From: Deltaproteobacteria bacterium
GTDB taxonomy: Bacteria > Desulfobacterota > Desulfobacteria > Desulfobacterales > C00003060
NCBI GenBank assembly: GCA_003647275.1
Contig: QMMN01000001.1
Coordinates: forward strand, 62,001-126,000
Length of the DNA stretch: 64,000 nt
Reading direction: 5' to 3'
Below, in pieces: positions 45,137 to 52,538 of this stretch (positions are counted from its first letter, which is position 1; each line of letters opens with the position of its first letter). Both the position numbers and the translations under genes were made by a program. The notes beneath the pieces are model-generated. The model did not search any database, was not told where the DNA came from, and worked only from the letters and a program-made list of their open reading frames with translations.

Positions 45137-45596
45137 CCGTTTTATTTATGGTCTTCCCCGGATAAGGCAAGCACGATTAAAGTAAGTGGGCCGTATGATG
45201 GCCGTGGGATCTGTCAGATAACACGGGCCTTGCGGCTCACGACATTTGCCCGAATTCGCCTGCGGCGCAGGCCTCACAAAGCCCCGGAACGCCGGGTGAC
45301 ATTGAACGGCAAAAGCGAGCGCACACCCCGCAGCTTGCCCCGTAGAATCGTTACTTTGGAATCAATATGATGATACAACCTAACTAGAAGCGGTTTTTCA
45401 AAACCAGTTGTAAGGAACTTGAGTTTAGTCGCTTATAACCAGAGACATTATGCAACGGGACTTACTGCAGGGAGCTTCAATGAAACGGATGTTGACAGGC
45501 TGTTGCCCAAACAGTCATGCACCTGGCATGAGGAAAACCGTCAAGGGGGCTGAAATTTTAATTCTCGTGATTTTGGCGACAGCTTGTTATTAATCG
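45137..45596. other. 460-base gap with dispersed repeats
   Basis: No gene is visible. It contains the 'GCAAAAGCGAGCGC' repeat at 45302-45378, a copy of AGAAGCGGTTTTTCAAAACC at 45386, CTGCAGGGAGCTTCAAT at 45464, and the GGCTGTTGCCCAAACAG motif at 45491 that also starts the MITE-like elements. Confidence 0.6.
45302..45378 (+). repeat. Dispersed repeat 'GCAAAAGCGAGCGC ... GAATCGTTACTTTGG' copy 2
   Basis: It matches 9601-9677 almost base for base in its second half (TTGCCCCGTAGAATCG, TTACTTTGGAATCAATATG). The first half differs mainly in CACACCCCGCAG versus CATTCCCTTCAG. Confidence 0.75.
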
Positions 45597-46064
45597 ATGA
45601 AAATGATTGCTATCCCCGGCTACGGCTCCCTTGAACTGGAAAATCTGGTCCTGGATCTCAATGGCACGCTAACCGAATCAGGTGACTTCATCCCCGGGGT
45701 CCTCGATGATCTGAAAAAGCTGAAGGCCCATGGATTTAAAATTTACATCCTTTCTGGGGACACACGGGGGACCCTCAAACAGGCCTTTCCGAAATTTTCA
45801 GGCGTGGAGCCTATTGTAACGAAAACAGCGTTGGACAAACGGGCCTTTGTTGAATCGATCGGGGCAGAGCGCACGGTTTGTGTGGGCAATGGCAATATTG
45901 ACGTTGAAATGTTCAAGGCAGCCAGGCTTTCCATATGCACCGTTCAGGCAGAAGGTGCCACGACCCAGGCCATACTGGAGGCCGACATTGTGGTCATCCA
46001 CATCAAGCATGCCTTCGAAATCCTCCTAGACCCCAAGAAACTCATTGCGACACTTCGATGCTAA
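45597..46064 (+). CDS. HAD-family phosphatase resembling soluble P-type ATPase domain
   Basis: A 155-residue HAD hydrolase. The catalytic motif DLNGTLTESGD near residue 19 resembles the DKTGT phosphorylation site of P-type ATPases. Later motifs are YILSGDTRGTL (motif II Ser/Thr) and CVGNGNIDVEMFKAA (motif IV acids near residue 97). No membrane segment is present. The physiological substrate is unknown. Its stop lies 60 bases before the lysine riboswitch, with which it shows no link. Confidence 0.82.
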   Translation: MKMIAIPGYGSLELENLVLDLNGTLTESGDFIPGVLDDLKKLKAHGFKIYILSGDTRGTLKQAFPKFSGVEPIVTKTALDKRAFVESIGAERTVCVGNGNIDVEMFKAARLSICTVQAEGATTQAILEADIVVIHIKHAFEILLDPKKLIATLRC

Positions 46065-46124
46065 AAAAACATATCGTCTTTTTCCCTTGACAACGCAGCC
46101 GTCGTCTTTTACGCTGATTTTGCA

Positions 46125-46297
46125 CGAGAGTTGAGGTGCGGTTCTCATCAGTAGCTGCAAGACAGGGAGACGGGCCCCGTATCTTGTGGTGAAAGGGGGA
46201 ACCGCCGAAGTCTGCTTTTGCCCGGTCACAAAAGCGGGCTGGGCCTGTGGATAAAATCCCCAGGACTGTCACGGCTTTTCCGTGGAGCGCTCTCTCG
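46125..46297 (+). promoter_or_regulatory. Lysine riboswitch (L box)
   Basis: The core reads GAGAGTTGAGGTGCGG, CATCAGTAGCTGCAAGA, GTGAAAGGGGGAACCGCC, GAAGTC, GCGGGCTGGG and GGACTGTCACGG, matching lysine-aptamer conserved segments in order. Stem P1 pairs CGAGAG (46125-46130) with CTCTCG (46292-46297). A terminator follows at 46307-46337. It should shut off the DapA-like gene when lysine is abundant. Confidence 0.92.
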
Positions 46298-46306
46298 GTA
46301 GGGATA

Positions 46307-46337
46307 CAGTTGGAGCGTGCTCCAGCTGTTTTTTTTT
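46307..46337 (+). terminator. Rho-independent terminator of the lysine riboswitch
   Basis: CAGTTGGAG / CTCCAGCTG pair over a CGTG loop (nine pairs, one G-U), followed by nine T residues. It lies between the aptamer and the ribosome binding site AAGGAGGTG of the DapA-like gene, giving transcriptional control. Confidence 0.9.
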
Positions 46338-46368
46338 GGGGGGAAACGCAAAACAAGGAGGTGTGACC

Positions 46369-47406
46369 ATGTTTAACGGGTGTTACACAGCACTGATGAC
46401 CCCATTCAAAAACGACTATGAGGTCGATTATGAGGGTCTGAATAAACTCGTCGAGTTTCAGATTGCAAGCGGTGTGAGTGGAATCCTGGCTGTGGGTACC
46501 ACCGGTGAGAGTCCCACATTGAGCTGGGGAGAACACAATGAAGTCATCCGGATGGTGGTGGAAAAGTGCAAGGTAAAGTGTCAGTCCATTGCAGGTACGG
46601 GCAGCAACAATACCCGTGAAACCATGGAAAGCACCGAACATGCAGTCCATGTCGGGGCTGATGCAGTCTTACTGGTAGATCCCTATTACAACGGACCCAG
46701 CTCCCTTGAAATCCGCAGGGAGTATGTGGCTCCTGTTGCTGATAAGTTTCCCCAGATGCAAATTATCCCATATGTCATCCCCGGGCGCACTGGCGCTCAG
46801 CTTTTGCCCGAAGACCTGGCCATACTCCATCATCAATTCGCCAATGTGAGCACGGTCAAGGAGGCTACAGGCAGCATCGAGAACATGAAACGCACGCGCG
46901 AGTGCTGTGGAGATGATTTCACGATCCTGTCCGGCGATGACGATAAGACCTTCACCATGATGACCGACCCTGCCATCAAGGCAAGCGGCGTCATCTCGGT
47001 GGCTTCCAACATAGCGCCCAAGGCGGTCCAGGACATGACCACGCTCGTGAACCAGGGCAACCAAGCTGATGCAGAAAAGCTTGTGAATGCCTTGAAGCCC
47101 CTTTTTGGCATTGTAACCGTAAAGACCCAGGAGGAGACTCCGTATGGAACCGTGGGTTGCCGGGCAAGAAATCCCTTAGGCGCAAAGACCCTCATGGCCG
47201 TCCTTGGCATGCCGGTCGGGCCGTGTCGTCAGCCTCTTGGCAAGATGACTAAAAAAGGAATTGAGGTGGTATTGGACGCAGGCCGTACAGTTTGGAAAAA
47301 CAACCCTGAGATTCTCAAACCTGTTGCCGATTTTTTTGACGTAGATATAGAAGCCAGGCTCTATGACGAATCGAGTTGGGCCGGGTTAACCTACGATGAA
47401 TATTAA
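46369..47406 (+). CDS. DapA-family aldolase (dihydrodipicolinate synthase-like)
   Basis: A 345-residue DapA-family class I aldolase. It has GTTGESPTLSWGEH near residue 44, the Schiff-base Lys in VSTVKEATGS near residue 161, and YVIPGRTGAQL in place of the usual YNVPSRTG. It is about 50 residues longer than typical DapA because of a C-terminal extension (FFDVDIEARLYDESSW). The lysine riboswitch directly upstream supports a true dihydrodipicolinate synthase role in lysine synthesis. The start is ATG 46369 with AAGGAGGTG upstream; the frame upstream of it is riboswitch sequence. No other lysine gene is adjacent. Confidence 0.87.
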   Translation: MFNGCYTALMTPFKNDYEVDYEGLNKLVEFQIASGVSGILAVGTTGESPTLSWGEHNEVIRMVVEKCKVKCQSIAGTGSNNTRETMESTEHAVHVGADAVLLVDPYYNGPSSLEIRREYVAPVADKFPQMQIIPYVIPGRTGAQLLPEDLAILHHQFANVSTVKEATGSIENMKRTRECCGDDFTILSGDDDKTFTMMTDPAIKASGVISVASNIAPKAVQDMTTLVNQGNQADAEKLVNALKPLFGIVTVKTQEETPYGTVGCRARNPLGAKTLMAVLGMPVGPCRQPLGKMTKKGIEVVLDAGRTVWKNNPEILKPVADFFDVDIEARLYDESSWAGLTYDEY

Positions 47407-47445
47407 GTCCGCACAGGGCACAGGGCAATGGCAAACGGTTTACCG

Positions 47446-47820
47446 CTATGCCCTGTGCCCCGACATCCTCCTCCTCAGCCATAGTGCATAGGCGCCCATA
47501 TTGAGACCTACCCAGGCGACAGCGCCCATTCTCAAGTAGGCCTCATCCACCTCCAAGTAAATGAGTTTTTGCAAGTTGTTCGTGAGAAAGGAGCCTCCAT
47601 AAGAAAGCTGCGGGTCGCAAAGGCCGTATAGGTAGTTTTCCAGGTAAGTAAGCGGGCAATACCATCCCCCAAGGTTCAGAACAAGGGTAAAGGCCAGTCC
47701 TGCCATGTGTATGAAGGAAGCCTTAAAATACTTCAAGGCCACGAGGAATCCAAAGAGGATGAAAACGATCCACAACAGGTGAAGCAATATCACAAAATCA
47801 TTCAGCAGTTTGAAGACCAT
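47446..47820 (-). CDS. DUF2784 family small membrane protein
   Basis: A 124-residue protein with three to four hydrophobic segments. It begins MVFKLLNDFVILLHLLWIVF and contains the DUF2784 pattern LNLGGWYCPLTYLENYL near residue 46 and GSFLTNNLQKLIYLE near 74. The function of the family is unknown. I chose ATG 47820; an upstream in-frame ATG at 47865 adds 15 residues. It converges with the DapA-like gene. Confidence 0.85.
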   Translation of the reverse strand: MVFKLLNDFVILLHLLWIVFILFGFLVALKYFKASFIHMAGLAFTLVLNLGGWYCPLTYLENYLYGLCDPQLSYGGSFLTNNLQKLIYLEVDEAYLRMGAVAWVGLNMGAYALWLRRRMSGHRA

Positions 47821-47914
47821 CACTTCGACTCTCCAAGCCCATGGCTCTAAGGCCTTGCCTGTCATTGTTATACCTTAGCATAGCCTGAAAATAGCTCTAA
47901 GCGTTTTTTGGGCT

Positions 47915-47929
47915 TGCAACTCAGTTGCA
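47915..47929. promoter_or_regulatory. Palindromic operator TGCAAC-N3-GTTGCA upstream of the Fur-family gene
   Basis: TGCAACTCAGTTGCA ends 20 bases before the regulator's start codon. The same perfect palindrome with a different centre (TGCAACCGAGTTGCA) stands upstream of znuA at 48551-48565. A shared site before regulator and transporter fits Zur autoregulation. Confidence 0.65.
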
Positions 47930-47949
47930 TACACATTATTATAAAAAAC

Positions 47950-48387
47950 ATGTGCGAACGTTGTAACTACGCGGAAATGCTCGAAGGTCATGGCGTGGAC
48001 CCGACCCCCCTTCGTCAGGCGGTTCTCAGGTCCATTGGGGAGGAGTCGAGACCCCTGGCGGCCGTCGAGATTATAGCAGCCGTCCGAGACCAGATGTCCA
48101 TCAATAAGGTCACCCTTTATCGCATCCTTGACCTTCTGGTGGACAGGGGCCTGGTCAAGCGCCTTTCGGCTGGAGATCGGGCCTTCAGGTATGGCATGGG
48201 CGAGACGCGCCATCACCCGGAACACCCGCATTTTGTGTGCAGTCAATGTGGGGTCATGGAATGCTTGGAACCAGACCTGCTCCCTGCAGGTATCAGAAAG
48301 TTTCAGATCAAAGGCAAGCGTATTATCAAACATGTAGATGTCCGGTTTGAGGGAATCTGCGAAAGCTGCCTCAAGGCCAGGATGTAA
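47950..48387 (+). CDS. Fur-family metalloregulator, probably Zur
   Basis: A 145-residue Fur-family repressor. It has a winged helix with PTPLRQAVLRSIG and INKVTLYRILDLLVDRGLV, the HHPEHPHFVCSQCG regulatory-metal region, and a second CESC pair for structural zinc. The next genes are znuA, znuC and znuB, so zinc control is the likely role. I chose ATG 47950, which begins MCERCNY; the frame is open to 47908 but that would cover the operator palindrome. It probably regulates itself and the znu genes through the shared palindromes. Confidence 0.87.
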   Translation: MCERCNYAEMLEGHGVDPTPLRQAVLRSIGEESRPLAAVEIIAAVRDQMSINKVTLYRILDLLVDRGLVKRLSAGDRAFRYGMGETRHHPEHPHFVCSQCGVMECLEPDLLPAGIRKFQIKGKRIIKHVDVRFEGICESCLKARM

Positions 48388-48411
48388 ATGATATAGGGCT
48401 GAGGTATGGCG

Positions 48412-48534
48412 ATGTGTATTTTTTGCGGTGGCCAGTGCGGCGGCATTGGTGAGGGGCTCTACCCGGTGATCATTGGCCTGCTTTTTAAGGCTTGGTATTG
48501 GCTAAAGAGGCGGTTGCAAAAACATCGGACGTAG
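48412..48534 (+). CDS. Small CxxC membrane-associated protein, 40 aa
   Basis: A short frame MCIFCGGQCGGIGEGLYPVI then IGLLFKAWYWLKRRLQKH, between zur and znuA. GAGG lies seven bases upstream of ATG 48412. It has a CxxC plus a further Cys at the N-terminus, a single hydrophobic stretch and a basic end. The stop is 16 bases before the znu operator. It could be a small zinc-related membrane peptide, or a chance frame. Confidence 0.5.
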   Translation: MCIFCGGQCGGIGEGLYPVIIGLLFKAWYWLKRRLQKHRT

Positions 48535-48550
48535 TTTTTTTGTCCAACGA

Positions 48551-48565
48551 TGCAACCGAGTTGCA
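48551..48565. promoter_or_regulatory. Palindromic operator TGCAAC-N3-GTTGCA upstream of znuA
   Basis: TGCAACCGAGTTGCA lies 25 bases before the znuA ATG at 48591. It has identical half-sites to 47915-47929. The proposed binding protein is the Fur-family regulator at 47950. Confidence 0.65.
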
Positions 48566-48590
48566 CAATCCCGGGAAAGCAGATAGAATA

Positions 48591-49508
48591 ATGAAAAGGA
48601 GAAAGATACAAGCGACCAGCCTATTTTATGCCGCATTCTTTGCGGCTCTGTTTCTTAGCAGTCCACCTGTTTATCCGGAATCGCTCAGGAATAGCAAGGC
48701 CAGGATCAAGAGCTTTGTCAGCATCCTCCCCCAGGCATATTTTGTTGAGCGCGTGGGGGGTGAGCAAGTCGATGTCTCGGTCCTGGTCGGCCCTGGACAC
48801 AGCCCGGCTACCTATGAGCCTACACCCAAGCAGATGGCCGAACTTGGGAAGGCAAGGCTTTACTTTCGCATCGGGGTACCATTTGAAAATGTCTGGATGG
48901 CGCGGATAAGCAGGGCAAATCCCAACATGAAGGTGATCGATACACGCCGTGGCATTAAGCTTCTTCCCATGAAGGGATATGATCACGACCAGACTGAACA
49001 ACGTCACCATGATTCAAAGGTTACAAAAGACCCCCATATCTGGTTAAGCTTAAGGTTGGTCAAAGTCCAGGCTCAAAACATCTGTCAGGCCCTGATCTCA
49101 GAGGACCCCGCCCACAGGGCCTATTACGAGACAAATTTAAGGACCTTCCTCCACGATCTCGATAAACTGGACGCAGAAATCACCGAAATTCTAAAAGGCC
49201 TCAAGGCTCGCAAATTTATGGTATTTCACCCGGCGTGGGGATACTTTGCCCATGATTACGGGCTTAAACAAATCCCCATTGAGGTCGAGGGGAAAGATCC
49301 GAGTGCCAGAGCACTGGCCGAGCTCATCAAATACGCAAAGGATGAAGGAATCAGGGTCATCTTTGTTCAGGCCCAATTCAGCGCCAAAAATGCCGAGGCT
49401 GTTGCGCGAGCCATCGGGGGACGAATTGTCCGGATCGACCCTTTGGCCAAGGATTATCTATATAACATCAGAAAGATCGCTGAAACCTTTAGAAGGGTCA
49501 TCCAATGA
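48591..49508 (+). CDS. znuA: Zinc ABC transporter substrate-binding protein
   Basis: A 305-residue periplasmic metal-binding protein of the ZnuA/cluster A-I family, starting with a signal peptide (FYAAFFAALFLSSPPVYP). Metal-binding histidines are expected in GPGHSPATYEP, DPHIWLSLRL, and FHPAWGYFAHDYG. A short His-rich loop (YDHDQTEQRHHDSK) near residue 135 is the mark of zinc rather than manganese proteins. I chose ATG 48591, as the upstream open frame would include the operator. Its stop overlaps znuC as ATGA. Confidence 0.9.
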   Translation: MKRRKIQATSLFYAAFFAALFLSSPPVYPESLRNSKARIKSFVSILPQAYFVERVGGEQVDVSVLVGPGHSPATYEPTPKQMAELGKARLYFRIGVPFENVWMARISRANPNMKVIDTRRGIKLLPMKGYDHDQTEQRHHDSKVTKDPHIWLSLRLVKVQAQNICQALISEDPAHRAYYETNLRTFLHDLDKLDAEITEILKGLKARKFMVFHPAWGYFAHDYGLKQIPIEVEGKDPSARALAELIKYAKDEGIRVIFVQAQFSAKNAEAVARAIGGRIVRIDPLAKDYLYNIRKIAETFRRVIQ

Positions 49509-50245
49509 GTCAAAAGAAGTCTGTTATTGAAATCGATCACGTTGATTTTGCCTATAATGGTGATCTCATTCTTGAGGATGTCACACTGACCGTTAAAGAA
49601 AGAGATTTCTTAGGTGTGGTAGGGCCGAATGGCAGCGGTAAAACCACACTTTTAAAAATCATTCTTGGCCTGATTCATCCCTTAAGGGGCAAGGTTCGGG
49701 TCTTTGGACAGGCGCCAGAGCGAGCACGCCATCTTATCGGCTATGTCCCCCAGCACACAGACCTTGACTCGAGTTTTCCCATAAGTGTCATGGACGTGGT
49801 TCTCATAGGGCGATTGGGAAAAGCGCCTCTTTTAGGACGGTATGGAAAAACCGATCGGCAAGCCGCTGAAGAGGCTATGCAGGAAGTTGAAATATACGAT
49901 TTGCGCAATCGGCGTTTTGGGACCCTGTCTGGTGGTCAGAAACAGCGGGTTCTCATGGCAAGGGCCTTGGTAGGAAAGCCGAACCTGCTCCTTCTTGATG
50001 AGCCCACCACAAGTGTGGATGGCAGGGTTGAACAAGACATCTATGAGCTCTTAAAAAAGCTTAACGAGCAGGTAACGATTATTCTTGTTTCCCACGACTT
50101 GGGTTTTATCTCAAGCTATGTAAAACATGTCGCCTGTGTCAACCAGCGTCTTGTGTGTAATCCAACCAATGAGATTACAGGCGATGTGATCGAGGCATGC
50201 TACAGCGGACCTGTCCATATGATAAAGCACCAATGCGAGTTGTGA
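49505..50245 (+). CDS. znuC: Zinc ABC transporter ATPase
   Basis: A 246-residue ABC ATPase with Walker A GPNGSGKTTL near residue 42, signature LSGGQKQRVLMARAL near 142, Walker B LLLLDEPTTSVD near 165 and the switch His in VSHDL. It powers metal import with the ZnuB permease. The start overlaps the znuA stop by four bases and the permease starts 18 bases after the stop. Confidence 0.93.
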   Translation: MSQKKSVIEIDHVDFAYNGDLILEDVTLTVKERDFLGVVGPNGSGKTTLLKIILGLIHPLRGKVRVFGQAPERARHLIGYVPQHTDLDSSFPISVMDVVLIGRLGKAPLLGRYGKTDRQAAEEAMQEVEIYDLRNRRFGTLSGGQKQRVLMARALVGKPNLLLLDEPTTSVDGRVEQDIYELLKKLNEQVTIILVSHDLGFISSYVKHVACVNQRLVCNPTNEITGDVIEACYSGPVHMIKHQCEL

Positions 50246-50263
50246 TCAAGGGAATATCGATCG

Positions 50264-51157
50264 ATGTTTGAGTTCATGGTGGCCCTCAAAAGTCAGGGCT
50301 TCATGCAAAATGCCGTGATCATCGGTCTTTTTGCCAGTGTTGCCTGTGGCATCATGGGAACCTATGTCGTTGTCAAACGTATTGTTTTTATCAGCGGGGG
50401 AATTTCACATACCGTGCTAGGTGGCATGGGCATCGCATATTACTACGGCTACCATCCCATATACGGTGCGGTGGTGTCGGCCCTTGTGGCAGCGATTGTA
50501 ATCGGTTTGGTCAGCCTGCGCTATCACCAATACGAAGATACCATCATAGGAGCGCTTTGGGCGATTGGGATGGCCGTGGGCATTCTCTTTATCTATAAAA
50601 CGCCTGGCTACAACATTGATCTCATGAGCTACCTCTTTGGGAACATCCTCATGGTGGACAAAGGAAGTGTCTATCTGGTGGCCTCTCTTGATGCGCTTAT
50701 CATTGCCTTGGTATTGCTTTTTTACAAACGCTTTTTGGCCGTATGCTTTGATGAAGAGTACAGTCAACTTCAGGGGATTGGAGTTGTAACCACGTACCTG
50801 CTACTCCTTTGCCTTATCGCCCTGACCATCGTGATCCTGATTCAGGTGGTTGGCATCATTTTGGTGATTGCCCTGCTGACACTTCCTGCAGCCACAGCGC
50901 GTTATTATGTCCGCAGCCTGGGTCAAATGATGATCCTCGCCTCGCTCCTCGGCGCCGTCTTTACCACATCAGGATTGATTGTATCCTACCAGCCAAACCT
51001 TCCTGCAGGTGCTACCATCATTGTCATAGCCGGGCTGGCATACCTTCTGGCGACTGTCTTTAAGGGGTTGGCTTCAAGGGTTCATGGCCACAGAGACAAA
51101 GGTACCCATGAAAAGATGGCGGGTCTTGAACAAGGGTGTAAAATAACGGAGTCTTAG
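50264..51157 (+). CDS. znuB: Zinc ABC transporter permease
   Basis: A 297-residue ABC-3 family permease with eight to nine hydrophobic segments. It starts MFEFMVALKSQGFMQNAVII and includes GGISHTVLGGMGIAYYYGY near residue 46, VVGIILVIALLTLPAATARY near 194, and the C-terminal GATIIVIAGLAYLL. It is the last gene of the znuACB unit. Confidence 0.93.
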   Translation: MFEFMVALKSQGFMQNAVIIGLFASVACGIMGTYVVVKRIVFISGGISHTVLGGMGIAYYYGYHPIYGAVVSALVAAIVIGLVSLRYHQYEDTIIGALWAIGMAVGILFIYKTPGYNIDLMSYLFGNILMVDKGSVYLVASLDALIIALVLLFYKRFLAVCFDEEYSQLQGIGVVTTYLLLLCLIALTIVILIQVVGIILVIALLTLPAATARYYVRSLGQMMILASLLGAVFTTSGLIVSYQPNLPAGATIIVIAGLAYLLATVFKGLASRVHGHRDKGTHEKMAGLEQGCKITES

Positions 51158-51267
51158 TGCATTCTCATCAGGGAGCATGGTGTGAGGTCCCAAAAACTCT
51201 CTTATTTTTTGCTTGACACCTCAGATAAAACGTGGCATTTGTTCTTTAAATCTTAGAAAAAGAAAGC

Positions 51268-51384
51268 ATGGAAATGAGTAAGCGCGCGGACATAGGTCTG
51301 TTTTTTAGCTATTATTACTATTATTGGTATTTTGGACAGGTCTGTCCCGGGCTTAAAAGGAGGATGGGGTTTAGGAATACGTAA
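51268..51384 (+). CDS. Leader peptide of the aromatic operon (Tyr/Phe/Trp-rich)
   Basis: A 38-codon frame from ATG 51268 (or ATG 51274) contains GLFFSYYYYYWYFG: two Phe, a run of five Tyr, Trp, Tyr and Phe codons between 51301 and 51333. It ends at TAA 51382-51384, 15 bases before a terminator hairpin. This is the layout of an attenuation leader that measures charged aromatic tRNAs. Tyr is dominant, so tyrosine is the likely main signal. Confidence 0.87.
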   Translation: MEMSKRADIGLFFSYYYYYWYFGQVCPGLKRRMGFRNT

Positions 51385-51407
51385 ACTATAAAGATTTTAA
51401 GCCGGGG
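51346..51407 (+). promoter_or_regulatory. Antiterminator pairing of the aromatic attenuator
   Basis: CCCGGGCTTAAAA (51346-51358) can pair with TTTTAAGCCGGGG (51395-51407) with one bulged G. That takes the left arm of terminator 1. When a ribosome stalls at the Tyr/Phe/Trp codons (51301-51333) this pairing stays free to form. The segment GGACAGGTCTGTCC at 51335-51348 forms a competing small hairpin. Confidence 0.7.
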
Positions 51408-51446
51408 GCAGCCCAGAAACCCTGCCCGCGGCTTTTTTTGTTTTTT
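51400..51446 (+). terminator. Terminator 1 of the aromatic leader
   Basis: AGCCGGGGGCAG (51400-51411) pairs with CTGCCCGCGGCT (51422-51433) with one mismatch. It is followed by a run of seven T, G, and six T. Confidence 0.9.
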
Positions 51447-51450
51447 AGGG

Positions 51451-51493
51451 AACAGGCCGCGGAGGCAAAGATCACCGCGGCCTGTTTTATTTT
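51451..51493 (+). terminator. Terminator 2 of the aromatic leader
   Basis: AACAGGCCGCGG (51451-51462) pairs perfectly with CCGCGGCCTGTT (51475-51486), followed by TTTTATTTT. It is only about 20 bases upstream of the aroF start, so its full formation would block the operon. A second terminator in an attenuator is unusual. Confidence 0.8.
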
Positions 51494-51514
51494 ATGAAAC
51501 CGAGGAGGTGTACC

Positions 51515-52534
51515 ATGATTATTGTCATGAAGAGCAAAGCCGACCCACAGGAGCTTGATAATGTGATCAAGTGGATAGAATCGGTTGGGTATAAGGCCCA
51601 TGTGTCAAAAGGTGTGGAAAGAACCATTATCGGTGCGATTGGTGACGAGCGCGGGAAGGTCATATTGAAGGCGGCAGAAAACATGCCGGGCGTCGAAAAG
51701 GTGATGCCGATTTTGCAGCCTTACAAGCTGGCAAGCCGGGAAGCCAAAGAAGGTAACACCGTGATCAAAGTGGGCGACGTGGAGATCGGCGGGCCTAAAT
51801 GCGTGGTTATTGCAGGGCCATGTGCTGTGGAAAGTGAAGAGCAGCTCATGGAAGCCGCAAATGTTGTAAAGAAGGCCGGAGCCTCTATGCTTAGAGGCGG
51901 GGCCTTTAAACCGAGGACCTCCCCTTACAGTTTCCAGGGCATGGGCGAAGAAGGTTTAAAGCTCTTGGCACGGACCAGGGAAAAGACAGGGCTGCCCATC
52001 GTCACTGAAGTCATGAGTGCCTCAGAGGTAGAACTGGTTGAAAGTTATGCGGATGTGCTTCAAGTGGGCGCTAGAAACGTCCAGAATTTTGTCCTATTGA
52101 AAGCCGTGGGTCTTGCAAAAAAGCCCGTTCTTTTAAAAAGAGGCATGATGACCACACTGGAAGAGCTACTCATGTCTGCAGAGTACATATTGGCTTCCGG
52201 CAATGATCAAGTCATACTCTGCGAGCGAGGAATTCGTACATTTGAAACCTCCATGCGCAACACCCTGGATATCAGCGCGGTGCCAGTGCTCAAGGATAAG
52301 ACGCACCTGCCGGTTATTGTGGACCCCAGCCACGCCATCGGCCAATGGAAATTCGTACTTCCCCTAGCCAAGGCCGCTGTCGCAGTCGGAGCCGACGGTT
52401 TACTTGTAGAGGTCCATCCAGACCCAGAGCATGCCCTTTGTGATGGCGCTCAATCCCTGAAGCCTGAAACGTTCTACAGGTTCATGGAAGAGATTGAAGC
52501 AATTGCAAAGATCGCCAGAAAGGAGTATGCATAA
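51515..52534 (+). CDS. aroF: DAHP synthase, type I-beta with N-terminal ferredoxin-like regulatory domain
   Basis: Makes 3-deoxy-D-arabino-heptulosonate 7-phosphate from phosphoenolpyruvate and erythrose 4-phosphate, the first step to chorismate. The 339-residue product has an N-terminal regulatory (FL) domain of about 70 residues ([17 protein letters not shown]) and then a catalytic barrel with [30 protein letters not shown] and [12 protein letters not shown]. The FL domain is known to bind Tyr or Phe in related enzymes. The start is ATG 51515 with GAGGAGGTG; it is the first gene after the aromatic leader. Confidence 0.95.
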   Translation: MIIVMKSKADPQELDNVIKWIESVGYKAHVSKGVERTIIGAIGDERGKVILKAAENMPGVEKVMPILQPYKLASREAKEGNTVIKVGDVEIGGPKCVVIAGPCAVESEEQLMEAANVVKKAGASMLRGGAFKPRTSPYSFQGMGEEGLKLLARTREKTGLPIVTEVMSASEVELVESYADVLQVGARNVQNFVLLKAVGLAKKPVLLKRGMMTTLEELLMSAEYILASGNDQVILCERGIRTFETSMRNTLDISAVPVLKDKTHLPVIVDPSHAIGQWKFVLPLAKAAVAVGADGLLVEVHPDPEHALCDGAQSLKPETFYRFMEEIEAIAKIARKEYA

Positions 52535-52538
52535 GCAC

